Shown here piece after piece: positions 7,881 through 15,633 of a DNA stretch of 34,483 nucleotides. This DNA is from Bacteroidales bacterium (GTDB lineage: Bacteria; Bacteroidota; Bacteroidia; Bacteroidales; F082). The notes below the pieces were generated by a model. That model ran no database searches. It saw only the letters and a list, made by a program, of their open reading frames with translations, and had not been told where the DNA came from. Each line of letters opens with the position of its first letter. Position 1 is the stretch's first letter. The DNA is taken from contig JASBYY010000035.1 of the NCBI GenBank assembly GCA_029983675.1, positions 1 to 34,483 on the forward strand, read 5' to 3'. The translations under genes and the position numbers were made by a program.

Positions 7881-9335
7881 TTAGAAGTACAAATCCCTTT
7901 CGCCTTTCTTGATACGCTCGATGCGGCTTTTCAGTTCCTCCAAAAACTTGGGATCCACGTTCTGGAAATTGTTTTCAACACATTTCCATCCTTTATCGGC
8001 GACTTCTGGCGTGGCATAGTCAACAAGATATTCCGCTAAAGTAAGGATGGCGTTAGGCGTGCAGTAACGTTTGATGAATCCGGGCACACTAAACTCCATG
8101 AAATGCTCGCCGGTACGTCCGAGACGGTAACAAGCGGTGCAGAAACTGGGGATGAAATTGCCGTCGAGCAACTCGTCGATGATGTCGCTCAGTGTACGGT
8201 CGTCGCCAATCTTAAACTGCTCGCGGTGCAGGTTTTGGTTGGCAACCTTGTCGCTGTTCTTTTCCTCTTCTTCGTGGTGGTATTTGTAGTCGCCAATCTG
8301 TAGATTGGTGCCGCCGTCAATTTGCGAGATGCCGTATTGGATGGCCTTGCGGCGGAACTCCGGATCTTCGCGGGCGGTGAGAATCATGCCGGTATAAGGA
8401 ACGGCAAGGCGGAAAATGGCGATGATTTTCTCAAACGTTTCATCGTCCACCATGTATTTTTGGTCGATGTTGAGGTTGGAAGCGTCCTTGATGCGTGGGA
8501 AAGAGATGGTGTGAGGCCCAACATTGAAACAGGCTTCAAGGTGATTGGTGTGGCGAATCATGGCCAACACTTCATAGCGCCAGTCATAGAGGCCGAAAAG
8601 TATGCCCACGCCATTGTCGTCGATGCCGGCTTGCTGGGCACGGTCCATGGCCGTCAGGCGCCAGTTGTAGTCGCCTTTTCTCGTGTTGGCAGGATGGTAT
8701 TGGTTGTAAATCTCCGGACAATAGGTCTCCTGAAAAATCTGATACGTGCCGATGCCGGCTTCCTTGACAGTGCGGAAACCCTCCACGTCAAGCGGAGCCG
8801 CATTGATATTGACACGGCGGATGGAGCCTTTGCCTTTGCGTGTTGCGTAGGTCAGCTTGACGGTGTGCGCGATGTATTCCGGGGAATATTTCGGAGATTC
8901 GCCGTACACGAGGATAAGGCGTTTTTGGCCGTCGTCTTCGAGAGCCTCAATGTTATGCACAAGCTCCTCATCGGTAAGGGTAGTGCGCACTTGGTCTTTG
9001 TTCGATGAGCGGAATCCGCAATACTGGCAGTTGTTGATGCAGTAGTTGCCCACATACAGAGGAGCAAACAGCACGATGCGGTTGCCATAAACGCGGCGCT
9101 TCAATTCCCGCGCACCTTCCTTGATGGCTTCAACCAACTCGGGATCGGTGGTATTGATGAGCACCGCAGTCTCTTCCATGGTAAGACGGTTCTTGTTCAG
9201 TGACTTCTCAATGATTTCGTGAACGCGGTCTGCCGTGCTTTTGGTATTATTGATATAGTCCCAAATCTCCTCAGAATCGATAAAAGGCCGGTTCGGTTCA
9301 TCGGGTATCCGGCATTTCTCAGGATGAAATTGCAT
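7881..9335 (-). CDS. hydG: [FeFe]-hydrogenase maturase HydG (radical SAM tyrosine lyase)
   Basis: A 484-residue radical SAM enzyme that cleaves tyrosine to p-cresol and makes the CO and CN ligands of the [FeFe]-hydrogenase H-cluster. The radical SAM cluster motif is CINNCQYC (C99, C103, C106). The feature that separates HydG from the thiamine enzyme ThiH is the second C-terminal cluster motif C-x2-C-x22-C, seen here exactly as C399, C402 and C425. The ATG at 9333-9335 gives the usual length; an ORF extending to 9479 has a non-conserved, hydrophobic N-terminal extension that overlaps the promoter and was not used. hydE, hydF and a hydrogenase gene are not in this window, so the partners must be elsewhere if the system works. 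It is followed by its own terminator. Confidence 0.92.
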   Translation of the reverse strand: MQFHPEKCRIPDEPNRPFIDSEEIWDYINNTKSTADRVHEIIEKSLNKNRLTMEETAVLINTTDPELVEAIKEGARELKRRVYGNRIVLFAPLYVGNYCINNCQYCGFRSSNKDQVRTTLTDEELVHNIEALEDDGQKRLILVYGESPKYSPEYIAHTVKLTYATRKGKGSIRRVNINAAPLDVEGFRTVKEAGIGTYQIFQETYCPEIYNQYHPANTRKGDYNWRLTAMDRAQQAGIDDNGVGILFGLYDWRYEVLAMIRHTNHLEACFNVGPHTISFPRIKDASNLNIDQKYMVDDETFEKIIAIFRLAVPYTGMILTAREDPEFRRKAIQYGISQIDGGTNLQIGDYKYHHEEEEKNSDKVANQNLHREQFKIGDDRTLSDIIDELLDGNFIPSFCTACYRLGRTGEHFMEFSVPGFIKRYCTPNAILTLAEYLVDYATPEVADKGWKCVENNFQNVDPKFLEELKSRIERIKKGERDLYF

Positions 9336-9397
9336 GTCGTTAGTGTTTTGTCTTGTTGTTTTAGAATGTGTCAGGCGGTTTCCGCCCGATTTTGAAG

Positions 9398-9441
9398 CAA
9401 AAATATAAGATAACAAGCTGCCAAATTGTAACAATTGTAAC
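9398..9441 (-). promoter_or_regulatory. hydG promoter with GTAAC-N4-GTAAC operator-like site
   Basis: On the minus strand TATTTTTG (9405-9398) fits the Bacteroidota -7 consensus TAnnTTTG. Upstream, two back-to-back ATTGTAACA units (9425-9433, 9434-9442) create GTAACAATTGTAAC at 9428-9441, which differs from the dyad in front of the Fe-S gene by one base in ten informative positions. The centre of the site is about 42 bases upstream of the expected transcription start, again an activator-like position. Confidence 0.5.
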
Positions 9442-9493
9442 AAAACAGCAGTTTTTTCACAGGAAAAAGCCTTTCCCATTTTTGAGCCGGAGG

Positions 9494-10312
9494 CTACAGC
9501 ATGGAGGCGAGCTGGTCGTAGTAATTCCTGCTGACGGGAATGTGAATGGGATTGCCCTTGTCGTCGGAAATATCCATGATGGCGAAAAGAAAACCTTTAT
9601 TTTTTTGCAACGCGGTGATTCTGAACTTATTAATATAATAAGAACGGTGACAGCGCAGCAGTCCGTTTTTTTCGCATATATCTGCGATTTTCTTCATGGA
9701 GTTTCTTAATGAAAAAGTGAGTTGCTTCTCTTCGTTGATGTAGCATATTTTGAGGTAGTTTTCATCCGACTGTATGTAGAGAATAGCATCGGAAGCCACT
9801 ACCAATTTCACATTGCCATTCTCATCGGTGAAACGAACCATATCGCCTTGTGCAGGAAGTGAAATGTTTTGAAGACGTTCTTCTTTTTCCTGCATCATGT
9901 AGTACAGGTCAATCACAATGTTGGGGATGACAAGGATGACAAACAAGTACAGAAAAGCATAGCCGAAAACCCAGAAATAGGCTTCGTTACGCTGTGTGGT
10001 AAGCCAGATGTACAGGGCTGAAAATCCGGCGGATATGCCGATTTCAACGAAAGAACACAGATGACACTGCGCCCAGGTGATCTTCACCTTGCCATACAGC
10101 AACATGAGCACGATACGTATAATGAGCACGGTCAATAACACAATGCATGAGATGATGGTGATGTGGAAGGAATAGTTTCCAAACGAGTTTACCTGCGACT
10201 TGAAGCCAAAAGGACAGAAAAGCAGCAGAAAGCCCAAGGTGAAAAGCGGCAGGATGATGACATGTGTAAAAAATCCGCGCGGCATGAAGAAACTTTTCGG
10301 AACGATACCCAT
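9494..10312 (-). CDS. LytTR-type transcriptional regulator with membrane N-terminus
   Basis: A 272-residue protein. The first half is hydrophobic with about four membrane helices (within residues 10-135, for example VIILPLFTLGFLLLFCPFG and the segment around FGYAFLYLFVILVI). The last 100 residues are a LytTR DNA-binding domain: VVASDAILYIQSDENYLKI, then SLRNSMKKIADIC, LLRCHRSYYIN and the final HIPVSRNYYDQL. The phosphoacceptor receiver domain usual in LytR/AlgR regulators is missing; instead the protein is a membrane-bound one-component regulator, a layout common in Bacteroidota. Target genes are unknown. The TATTTTTG on the minus strand at 10336-10343 is the likely -7 box. It is divergent from the glycosyltransferase-like gene. 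Confidence 0.85.
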   Translation of the reverse strand: MGIVPKSFFMPRGFFTHVIILPLFTLGFLLLFCPFGFKSQVNSFGNYSFHITIISCIVLLTVLIIRIVLMLLYGKVKITWAQCHLCSFVEIGISAGFSALYIWLTTQRNEAYFWVFGYAFLYLFVILVIPNIVIDLYYMMQEKEERLQNISLPAQGDMVRFTDENGNVKLVVASDAILYIQSDENYLKICYINEEKQLTFSLRNSMKKIADICEKNGLLRCHRSYYINKFRITALQKNKGFLFAIMDISDDKGNPIHIPVSRNYYDQLASML

Positions 10313-10453
10313 TTTTGACTATGTTTTTGATGGTACAAAAATACAAAAAAATGTTTTTTGTCACGTTATTCGTCACTTTATCCCTGAAAATCACTTTTTT
10401 TTATATTTTTATCGCCAATATCACATTTTTCACCTGAACCAGAAAAAGCGTGC

Positions 10454-10461
10454 TACTTTTG
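10454..10461 (+). promoter_or_regulatory. -7 promoter element of the glycosyltransferase-like gene
   Basis: TACTTTTG fits TAnnTTTG and lies 23 bases before the ATG at 10485. No good TTTG -33 element is seen at the right distance. Confidence 0.4.
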
Positions 10462-10484
10462 TCTAACAAATCAAGGGAACTGTT

Positions 10485-11099
10485 ATGAAGAACACAACAA
10501 ACAACGGATCTTTTTTTAGTAGGGCGATGCGTTTTTTCTTTGGTCGCCGCCGTTCTGCTGCTTTATTTAATACGGTGAATGATGATTTCCTGTTAGTGGT
10601 GAACGCTACACGTTGCACCGACTTGCAGCCTATTATTAATTCGGTGAAAGCCCAGACATATTCACACAAGCATTTCGACTGTCGCATTCTGGTCAACGAA
10701 AAGCAAGACGCAGTAGTGACACCTGACGATAACATCACTCTTTTCAGTGTAAGTGACGCTTTTTCGGCAAGTGAAGCCCTCGACCGCTATTTCAAGATGG
10801 CGCTGCCCAACTGCAGGGGGAAATATTATGCAGCTGTTGTTGTTGACGGGTCAAGGACGCTCGAACCGGAGTTTATGAACCACGTGAACGATGCCGTCGC
10901 CCTCGATCGGCAAATTGTCTTTCTCGACGACCGCATCAGGAACCTGAGCCACTGGAACAGCAAAATCAACTGCATGGTACGCATGGATGTGCTGGAATCT
11001 GCCGGTGGCTGGCCTTTCGGCTGGAAACGCAACAGACAGCTGGACGGCATTCTTCGTTCGCTGACGATGGGCAAGCTGCACGTCAAGGCTTGTATCTGA
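10485..11099 (+). CDS. Small protein resembling a family 2 glycosyltransferase catalytic core
   Basis: A 204-residue protein that I recognise only loosely. The order of motifs recalls a GT-A fold of family GT2: INSVKAQTYSHKHFDCRILV resembles the early 'I-S-L-Q-Y-EIIVV' strand, KYYAAVVVDGSRTLEPEFM resembles the segment before the metal-binding Asp, and NCMVRMDVLESAGGWPFG resembles the acceptor-site strand. A true DxD is not obvious, and the protein is shorter than usual GT2 enzymes, so it may be a divergent or non-catalytic member. The N-terminus (FFSRAMRFFFGRRRS) is basic and aromatic and could touch the membrane. It converges with the kinase ORF, whose run-on 3' part lies antisense to its second half. 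Role unknown. Confidence 0.55.
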   Translation: MKNTTNNGSFFSRAMRFFFGRRRSAALFNTVNDDFLLVVNATRCTDLQPIINSVKAQTYSHKHFDCRILVNEKQDAVVTPDDNITLFSVSDAFSASEALDRYFKMALPNCRGKYYAAVVVDGSRTLEPEFMNHVNDAVALDRQIVFLDDRIRNLSHWNSKINCMVRMDVLESAGGWPFGWKRNRQLDGILRSLTMGKLHVKACI

Positions 11100-12436
11100 T
11101 ACCAAGATGTTAGCCCCCTATGACCAAACGCAGGGGTGACCGACTTCGGGTTAGAGGAATTGTATGCTGCTCTTTCTTTATTTAAGGAAAAGCGAAACAG
11201 AAGACCGCCTTCGGGGCGGTTTTCTCCATTAATGGTGCCGCCATGAAACTGCACGGCATGTTTCACGATGGCAATTCCCAGCCCCGTGCCGCCGCTGCGA
11301 CAGTCGCGACCATCGTCAAGGCGGACAAAACGGTCAAAAATGCGGTCGAGGTCCTTTTCAGGTATGCCGCGCCCCGTGTCGTATAAGATGAAATTGTAGC
11401 CGTCCGATTTCGCCTCCTTATCGATCCGAACGACAATTTCCAACCCTTTACCGGCATGATGCAGCACATTTTCGATGAGGTTGCGGAAAATGGCATAGAT
11501 CAAGCTGCGATTGCCCGAAAGCGGCAGCGTGTCGGGGAGTTCGCAACGCACCACGTCGCCGGCTTCCTGTATCTGCAAGTCCAGCTCGGAACAAGCCTCA
11601 GCAATGATTTCCCTAATGTCAACCTGTTCTTTTGCAAATAGCTGTGAGGATTCTTCTAACTTGGTAATCAGACCGATGTCTTGGATAAGACTAGAGAGGC
11701 GCAAGGTCTGGGCAAGTGCGCGGTCGATAAAATGCCGGCGTTTCTTTACGTCGATATCGGGATTGTCATTCAGGCTTTCAAGGTAGCCTCGGATGCTGGC
11801 CACCGGGGTCTTCAACTCATGAGCGATATTGTTCGTCATTTCCTGCTTCAGCCTTTTGTTCCTTTCCTTTTCATTGGAGATAAGCTTCTTGCTGTGTCGC
11901 AACTGTCCGGTTTTATCCATGAGCATGAGCAGAATGACGATTAATGCCAAGGCAAGGCCATACATCATGAGGGCCTCGTGTCCGATGACATCGCGAATGT
12001 CGATTCTATAAGGCAAGGCCAGACGGATATAATCACCCGAGTTGCATCTGTAGGCATAGTACAGGTAATCCTCATGCACGGAATTGGATTGGCGTATGGC
12101 ATAACCGTCGCCATACAGCCGGGCCGCCGTGATTTCGGGACGATCGTAATGGTCGATGGTGTTGATACTACTGTGGGCGGTGTTGTCCAAAACAACGTTG
12201 CCTTGTGCATCGATGAGCGTGAAACGAAGGCTGTCGGGTAGCATGTTCGCCACCGCCACCGTATCGTGGAAGAAGCCCAGAAAATCATCGGTCATGATAG
12301 CGTATGCTTGCATCTTGGCTTTGAGTTCGTTCACTTTGTGGCGTTTCTCTCGGCTCACCTGTATGATGACCGTGATGACGGCAAAAACGAGAAAAGCCAA
12401 TCCGAAATAGAAATATATCCTGCGTTGCGATTTCAT
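10826..12436 (-). CDS. PhoR-like sensor histidine kinase with lost stop codon (run-on C-terminus)
   Basis: A membrane sensor kinase that would phosphorylate the adjacent PhoB-like regulator in response to phosphate. Domains: membrane helix near residues 8-26, periplasmic sensor region, second helix near 170-190, HisKA with NIAHELKTPVASIRGYL (phospho-His), and HATPase with NLIENVLHHA, DTGRGIPEKD and GGTGLGIAIVKHAVQFHGG. The start at 12436 places helix 1 correctly; longer ORF starts overlap the regulator gene. The family normally ends soon after LLFRFSL. Here the frame continues for about 117 more codons of low-quality sequence, antisense to the neighbour gene. At 11178-11185 the minus strand reads TTAAATAA: one extra A would give TTA AAA TAA, ending the protein as FSLK at 419 residues. 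I infer a one-base deletion (or sequencing error). Kinase core appears intact. Confidence 0.8.
   Translation of the reverse strand: MKSQRRIYFYFGLAFLVFAVITVIIQVSREKRHKVNELKAKMQAYAIMTDDFLGFFHDTVAVANMLPDSLRFTLIDAQGNVVLDNTAHSSINTIDHYDRPEITAARLYGDGYAIRQSNSVHEDYLYYAYRCNSGDYIRLALPYRIDIRDVIGHEALMMYGLALALIVILLMLMDKTGQLRHSKKLISNEKERNKRLKQEMTNNIAHELKTPVASIRGYLESLNDNPDIDVKKRRHFIDRALAQTLRLSSLIQDIGLITKLEESSQLFAKEQVDIREIIAEACSELDLQIQEAGDVVRCELPDTLPLSGNRSLIYAIFRNLIENVLHHAGKGLEIVVRIDKEAKSDGYNFILYDTGRGIPEKDLDRIFDRFVRLDDGRDCRSGGTGLGIAIVKHAVQFHGGTINGENRPEGGLLFRFSLNKERAAYNSSNPKSVTPAFGHRGLTSWYQIQALTCSLPIVSERRMPSSCLLRFQPKGQPPADSSTSMRTMQLILLFQWLRFLMRSSRKTICRSRATASFTWFINSGSSVLDPSTTTAA
11204..11223 (+). terminator. 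Terminator of the glycosyltransferase-like gene, embedded in the kinase coding sequence
   Basis: ACCGCC (11204-11209) and GGCGGT (11215-11220) enclose TTCGG and are followed by TTTTC on the plus strand. The same bases encode NRPEGG near the end of the kinase on the minus strand, so the hairpin may serve the plus-strand gene, which ends 105 bases earlier, or may be a coincidence of coding. Confidence 0.5.
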
Positions 12437-12449
12437 GGCGTGTGCCTTT

Positions 12450-13276
12450 TTAGTCGGTCCATGCGTATCCAAAACCCTGCTTGTTGATGATGTACTCGCC
12501 GTAGCTGCCCAATTTCTTGCGCAATCTCGCAATGTGTACATCAACAGTCCTTTCAAGAACATAAGTGTCGGCATCCCATACCTTGGCAAGGATTTCCTCG
12601 CGCTGGTAGTAATTGCCGTTCCCGTCTATCAGGAGTTGCAGGATGAGAAACTCTGTCTTGGTGAGATCTATCGGCACATTGTCGATCGTGACGGTTTTAT
12701 GACGCTTGTCAAGCAGCAAGCCGTTGATGACGATGGTGTCGTTGGCCTCCTTGGTCTGTCGGTTGTCGGATCTGCGTACTATTGCCTTAATACGTGCTAT
12801 TACCTCCTTGATGCTGAATGGTTTTGAAATTATTGCTGTCCGGTAAAAATCACAGAGACATTTATAACATGCTGAATAACAAATTGTTAAGTCAACATTC
12901 CAAAGAGAGGGCTTATCATACCAAACACTTTGACTATCAACATCCTAGATATGTTTACCGGACAACAATGTTTTGAAATATAATCATCGCCGCCGATGCT
13001 AAAACCCGTCAGCATGTCGTTTTCGGTGTTTTTTGCCGTCAGAAAAATGATGGGCACCTCGTTCTGCAATTCGGTGCGAACTTTCTTCGCCATTTGATAG
13101 CCCGTCATGCCGCCCATCATCACATCGAGGAGTATCAGCTCATGTTCAGTAGAGAGCTTTGTCAATGCTTCCTCGGCAGAGTTGGCCGTATCCACTTGAT
13201 AACCTTCATTTTCAAGGTTGAATTGCAGAATCTCACATAAATCCTGCTCGTCATCTACGACTAATATTCTTTTCAT
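12450..13276 (-). pseudogene. PhoB-like response regulator split by a 139-bp inverted-repeat element
   Basis: OmpR/PhoB-type response regulator that should switch phosphate-starvation genes. The receiver domain is complete: acidic pair D8-D9 in VVDDE, phosphoacceptor D51 in ILLDVMM, T80 in FLTA, K102 in ISK. Right after K102 the frame enters the inserted element and stops after 129 residues in total. The rest of the gene follows beyond the element: SKPFSIKEVIARIKAIVRRS, linker, then the winged helix with TKTEFLILQLL, QREEILAKVW and RTVDVHIARLRKKLG, ending at 12450. Deleting the element plus one copy of its 10-bp duplication (149 bp) leaves 678 bp, an exact 225-codon gene with stop. As it stands, the receiver and DNA-binding domains are uncoupled. 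It lies between phoU and the kinase gene. Confidence 0.93.
12831..12969. mobile_element. MITE-like non-coding element, 139 bp, inserted in the response regulator gene
   Basis: The ends are inverted repeats: ATTGCTGTCCGGTAAA (12832-12847) and TTTACCGGACAACAAT (12954-12969), 15 of 16 bases matching. The element is flanked by an exact 10-bp direct repeat GTTTTGAAAT (12821-12830 and 12970-12979), the target duplication. It holds no transposase gene. A duplication of 9-12 bp is typical of IS4-type transposases, so it is inferred to be a remnant or MITE mobilised in trans by such an IS. No second copy is in the window. Confidence 0.88.
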
Positions 13277-13387
13277 GTGCCCTATTTGATTGCGAAGATA
13301 ATGCTTTTTCTACCTTGTTGTCATTTTTTGCATCAGTACGATGAAAATCAACCCTATTTGATCTTTTTCTCTTGTTACTTCTTCCCG

Positions 13388-14068
13388 TCATTGTTGTTCA
13401 TCCTTGTGCATGATGTCGAGACCTTGGGCAAGGAAAATGCTGGCTTCGGCAATATTGGTGGCGCAATCGCCGATGCGTTCTATGCCGTAATAGATACGTG
13501 CAATGTCAAGCAGGTCGGCAATGGCATGGGGCGATTCTTCCTTGTCGAAAGAAAAGTCGAATATCTTCTTGTGGCAAGTGCTGTAAGCCTTGTCCAACAG
13601 TTCGTCGTCCTGAATCACCTTGCTTGCCAAGACGGCGTCTTCACGGAAGAAAGCGGAAATGGCTTCTTTGATCATGTTGGACGACATCTCGAAAATCATG
13701 ATGGTGTCGCTGTTGAAGTGCGGAAACACCGATCCGGGTTTTTGCAGGTAGTGCATCCGTCCATTGATGCCGTGAAGCAGGTCGGCGACACGTTCCACGT
13801 CCACCACGGTATCGTAATAGGCGATGATACGGCGCAGGTCGCCGGCACGTGGTGTTTGTAGAACGATGCAGTTGATAATGTCGTCGCGCAGCTTGACTTG
13901 CATACGGTCGATGTTTTTCTCGTTTTCTTCCACCCTCTGCATCAGTTCATCTGCCGAACTTCCTTTCAATTGCTCTTTGGCGATATACAACTGATTGAGC
14001 ATCAAGTCTATCATCGATCTGAATTCGTTATTCAGTCGTTCCAAATAAGTTTCTCTGATGGTTCCCAT
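13388..14068 (-). CDS. phoU: Phosphate signalling protein PhoU
   Basis: A 226-residue, all-helical protein with the PhoU double repeat. The N-terminal three-helix unit has SMIDLMLNQLYIAKEQ and the IDRMQVKLRDDIINCI segment; the second unit has RVADLLHGINGRMHYL, and the C-terminal helix IYYGIERIGDCATNIAEASI carries the E-R-x-D-x-x-x-N signature that binds metal clusters in the family. PhoU links the Pst transporter to the PhoR kinase and represses the Pho response when phosphate is plentiful; it also restrains Pst uptake. It follows pstB by 36 bases and precedes the broken response regulator by 111 bases, consistent with one operon. The gene itself shows no lesion. Confidence 0.9.
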   Translation of the reverse strand: MGTIRETYLERLNNEFRSMIDLMLNQLYIAKEQLKGSSADELMQRVEENEKNIDRMQVKLRDDIINCIVLQTPRAGDLRRIIAYYDTVVDVERVADLLHGINGRMHYLQKPGSVFPHFNSDTIMIFEMSSNMIKEAISAFFREDAVLASKVIQDDELLDKAYSTCHKKIFDFSFDKEESPHAIADLLDIARIYYGIERIGDCATNIAEASIFLAQGLDIMHKDEQQ

Positions 14069-14104
14069 ATTGTGTGTTGTTTGTTGCGTTGTGTTTTTCT
14101 TTGC

Positions 14105-14866
14105 TTAACCGAACTTTCCGACCAAATAGGCTTCGGTGCGTTTGTCGGAGGGATTGGTAAACATTTTTTCTGTTTTGTCGTATTCGATGAGTTCGCCGAG
14201 ATACATGAACATGGAGTAGTCGGAGATACGTGCGGCTTGTCCCATGTTATGTGTCACAATGACGATGGTGACTTCTTTTTTCAGTTCGACAAGCAGGTCT
14301 TCAATGCGGCTTGTCGCTATGGGGTCGAGTGCCGATGTCGGTTCGTCCATCAGCAGGATGTCTGGGCGCAATGCCAAGGCGCGTGCGATGCACAGCCGTT
14401 GCTGCTGCCCGCCTGACAGGAAACTGCCCCGTTTGTTGAGATTGTCTTTTACCTCATCCCACAGCCCTACATTATGCAGACAGGTTTCCACGATTTGGTC
14501 GCGCTCGCTTCTTTGAATCTTGATGCCGTTGAGCGCGTATCCGGAGAGCACATTATCGTAAATGCTCATCGTCGGGAACGGGTTGGGACACTGAAAGACC
14601 ATGCCAGCCAGACGGCGCACCTCGATGGGGTTCATCGATAGGATGTCGCGTCCGTTCAGCTCTATGCTGCCGGTGATTTGGATATTGGGATACAGTTCGT
14701 GCATACGGTTCACCGCACGCAACAGGGTGCTTTTCCCGCAGCCCGAAGGTCCCATGATGGAGGTGATGCTGTTTTTTTGTATATCGGCAGAGATGTGGAT
14801 CACAGCGAGCTTATCGGCATTGTAGGCAACGCTAACGTCTTTGAAACTCAGAGTTATATTCTCCAT
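14105..14866 (-). CDS. pstB: Phosphate ABC transporter ATP-binding protein PstB
   Basis: A 253-residue ABC ATPase that powers phosphate import through PstC and PstA. All motifs are present: Walker A GPSGCGKST, Q-loop in GMVFQCPNPFP (the PNPFP form is typical of PstB), ABC signature LSGGQQQRLCIARAL, Walker B ILLMDEPTSALDP and the switch His in IVTHNM. Length and the C-terminal YDKTEKMFTNP segment match the family. It overlaps the end of pstA by 13 bases, a sign of translational coupling. No damage is seen, although its partner PstA appears to be missing a segment. Confidence 0.95.
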   Translation of the reverse strand: MENITLSFKDVSVAYNADKLAVIHISADIQKNSITSIMGPSGCGKSTLLRAVNRMHELYPNIQITGSIELNGRDILSMNPIEVRRLAGMVFQCPNPFPTMSIYDNVLSGYALNGIKIQRSERDQIVETCLHNVGLWDEVKDNLNKRGSFLSGGQQQRLCIARALALRPDILLMDEPTSALDPIATSRIEDLLVELKKEVTIVIVTHNMGQAARISDYSMFMYLGELIEYDKTEKMFTNPSDKRTEAYLVGKFG

Positions 14867-15633
14867 TTTTTACTGATTTGTTTTGCTGTAATATTCAATA
14901 GGAGGACGAAAAGAAGCAAGAACAGCGAGGCACTCCAAATCATGCTGTTCAGGTTTGGATCGTTGTAAAATTGCCAGATGAGCAGCGAAACTGCCGACGA
15001 AGGCCTTGTGGGATCCCATTGTATCATGCTGGCACCGAGAGCGGGAAGCAACACCTTGATGACCATGCTCCGGTAGGAGGAGCCTAAGGCTAAGGCTGCT
15101 TCCTTAAGGCTGGCCGGCAGCAGATAGAGTGTTTCTTCCGTTGAGCGTACTATAAGCGGTAACATCATGATGGACAAGGCGATGGCACCTGCCAAAGCGG
15201 AATGGGTCTTCATGGGAACCACCATCCATAGGTAGGCAATGATACCGATAATGATGGAGGGTGTTCCTTGCAGCAATTCGGTCAGAAAGCGCACCGTGGT
15301 GGCAAACCGCGTCTTGCGGTGTTCGGAGAGATAGATGCCGCATAGCAGTCCGATGGGAACCGCAATGGCGGTGGCGATGAGTACCATGATAAGGGTGCCC
15401 ACGATGCCATTGGCAATGCCGCCAGGGATGCGCTCGCCACTGTTTACGGCAAGCATGGCTTCTAAGCTGGTTGGCGTACTTTGGGTCAGGAAAGACCAAC
15501 TGAGTTGCTTCCATCCTTTCAGCAGCATCTCGCCGAGGATGAGCAGCAAAGGTACACACGACAAGCCGGAAAGGACGATGATACCTGTTTTCAGCAGACG
15601 GTCCTTGAATATCCTATTGGTGACACTTTTCAT
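14854..15633 (-). CDS. pstA: Phosphate ABC transporter permease PstA, apparently with an internal deletion
   Basis: A 259-residue membrane permease. Most of the family pattern is present: N-terminal helix, GIVGTLIMVLIATAIAVPIG, EAALALGSSYRSMVIKVLLPA (EAA loop that docks PstB) and the C-terminal NDPNLNSMIWSASLF followed by a hydrophobic helix. After KVLLPALGAS the sequence jumps directly to MIQWDPTRPSSAVSLL. In PstA proteins this place normally holds about 30 more residues, including a membrane helix and a 'R-GETAPL-FTA' motif; the sister PstC here has its equivalent, RALGETMAVTML. The protein is also about 30 residues short. I infer an in-frame deletion, perhaps between short ALG-type direct repeats. 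The transporter would probably not function. It starts inside the end of pstC (ATGA overlap). Confidence 0.85.
   Translation of the reverse strand: MKSVTNRIFKDRLLKTGIIVLSGLSCVPLLLILGEMLLKGWKQLSWSFLTQSTPTSLEAMLAVNSGERIPGGIANGIVGTLIMVLIATAIAVPIGLLCGIYLSEHRKTRFATTVRFLTELLQGTPSIIIGIIAYLWMVVPMKTHSALAGAIALSIMMLPLIVRSTEETLYLLPASLKEAALALGSSYRSMVIKVLLPALGASMIQWDPTRPSSAVSLLIWQFYNDPNLNSMIWSASLFLLLFVLLLNITAKQISKKWRI

Noticed and set aside
8322..9008. 228-residue ORF antisense to hydG
   Set aside because: Lies completely within hydG, whose active-site motifs are complete; a shadow.
9336..9479. N-terminal extension of HydG
   Set aside because: Not typical of HydG, and it overlaps a plausible promoter and operator; the ATG at 9335 fits better.
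12435..12827. 130-residue plus-strand ORF over the regulator C-terminal part
   Set aside because: Antisense to the winged-helix coding sequence, whose frame is restored exactly when the insertion is removed.
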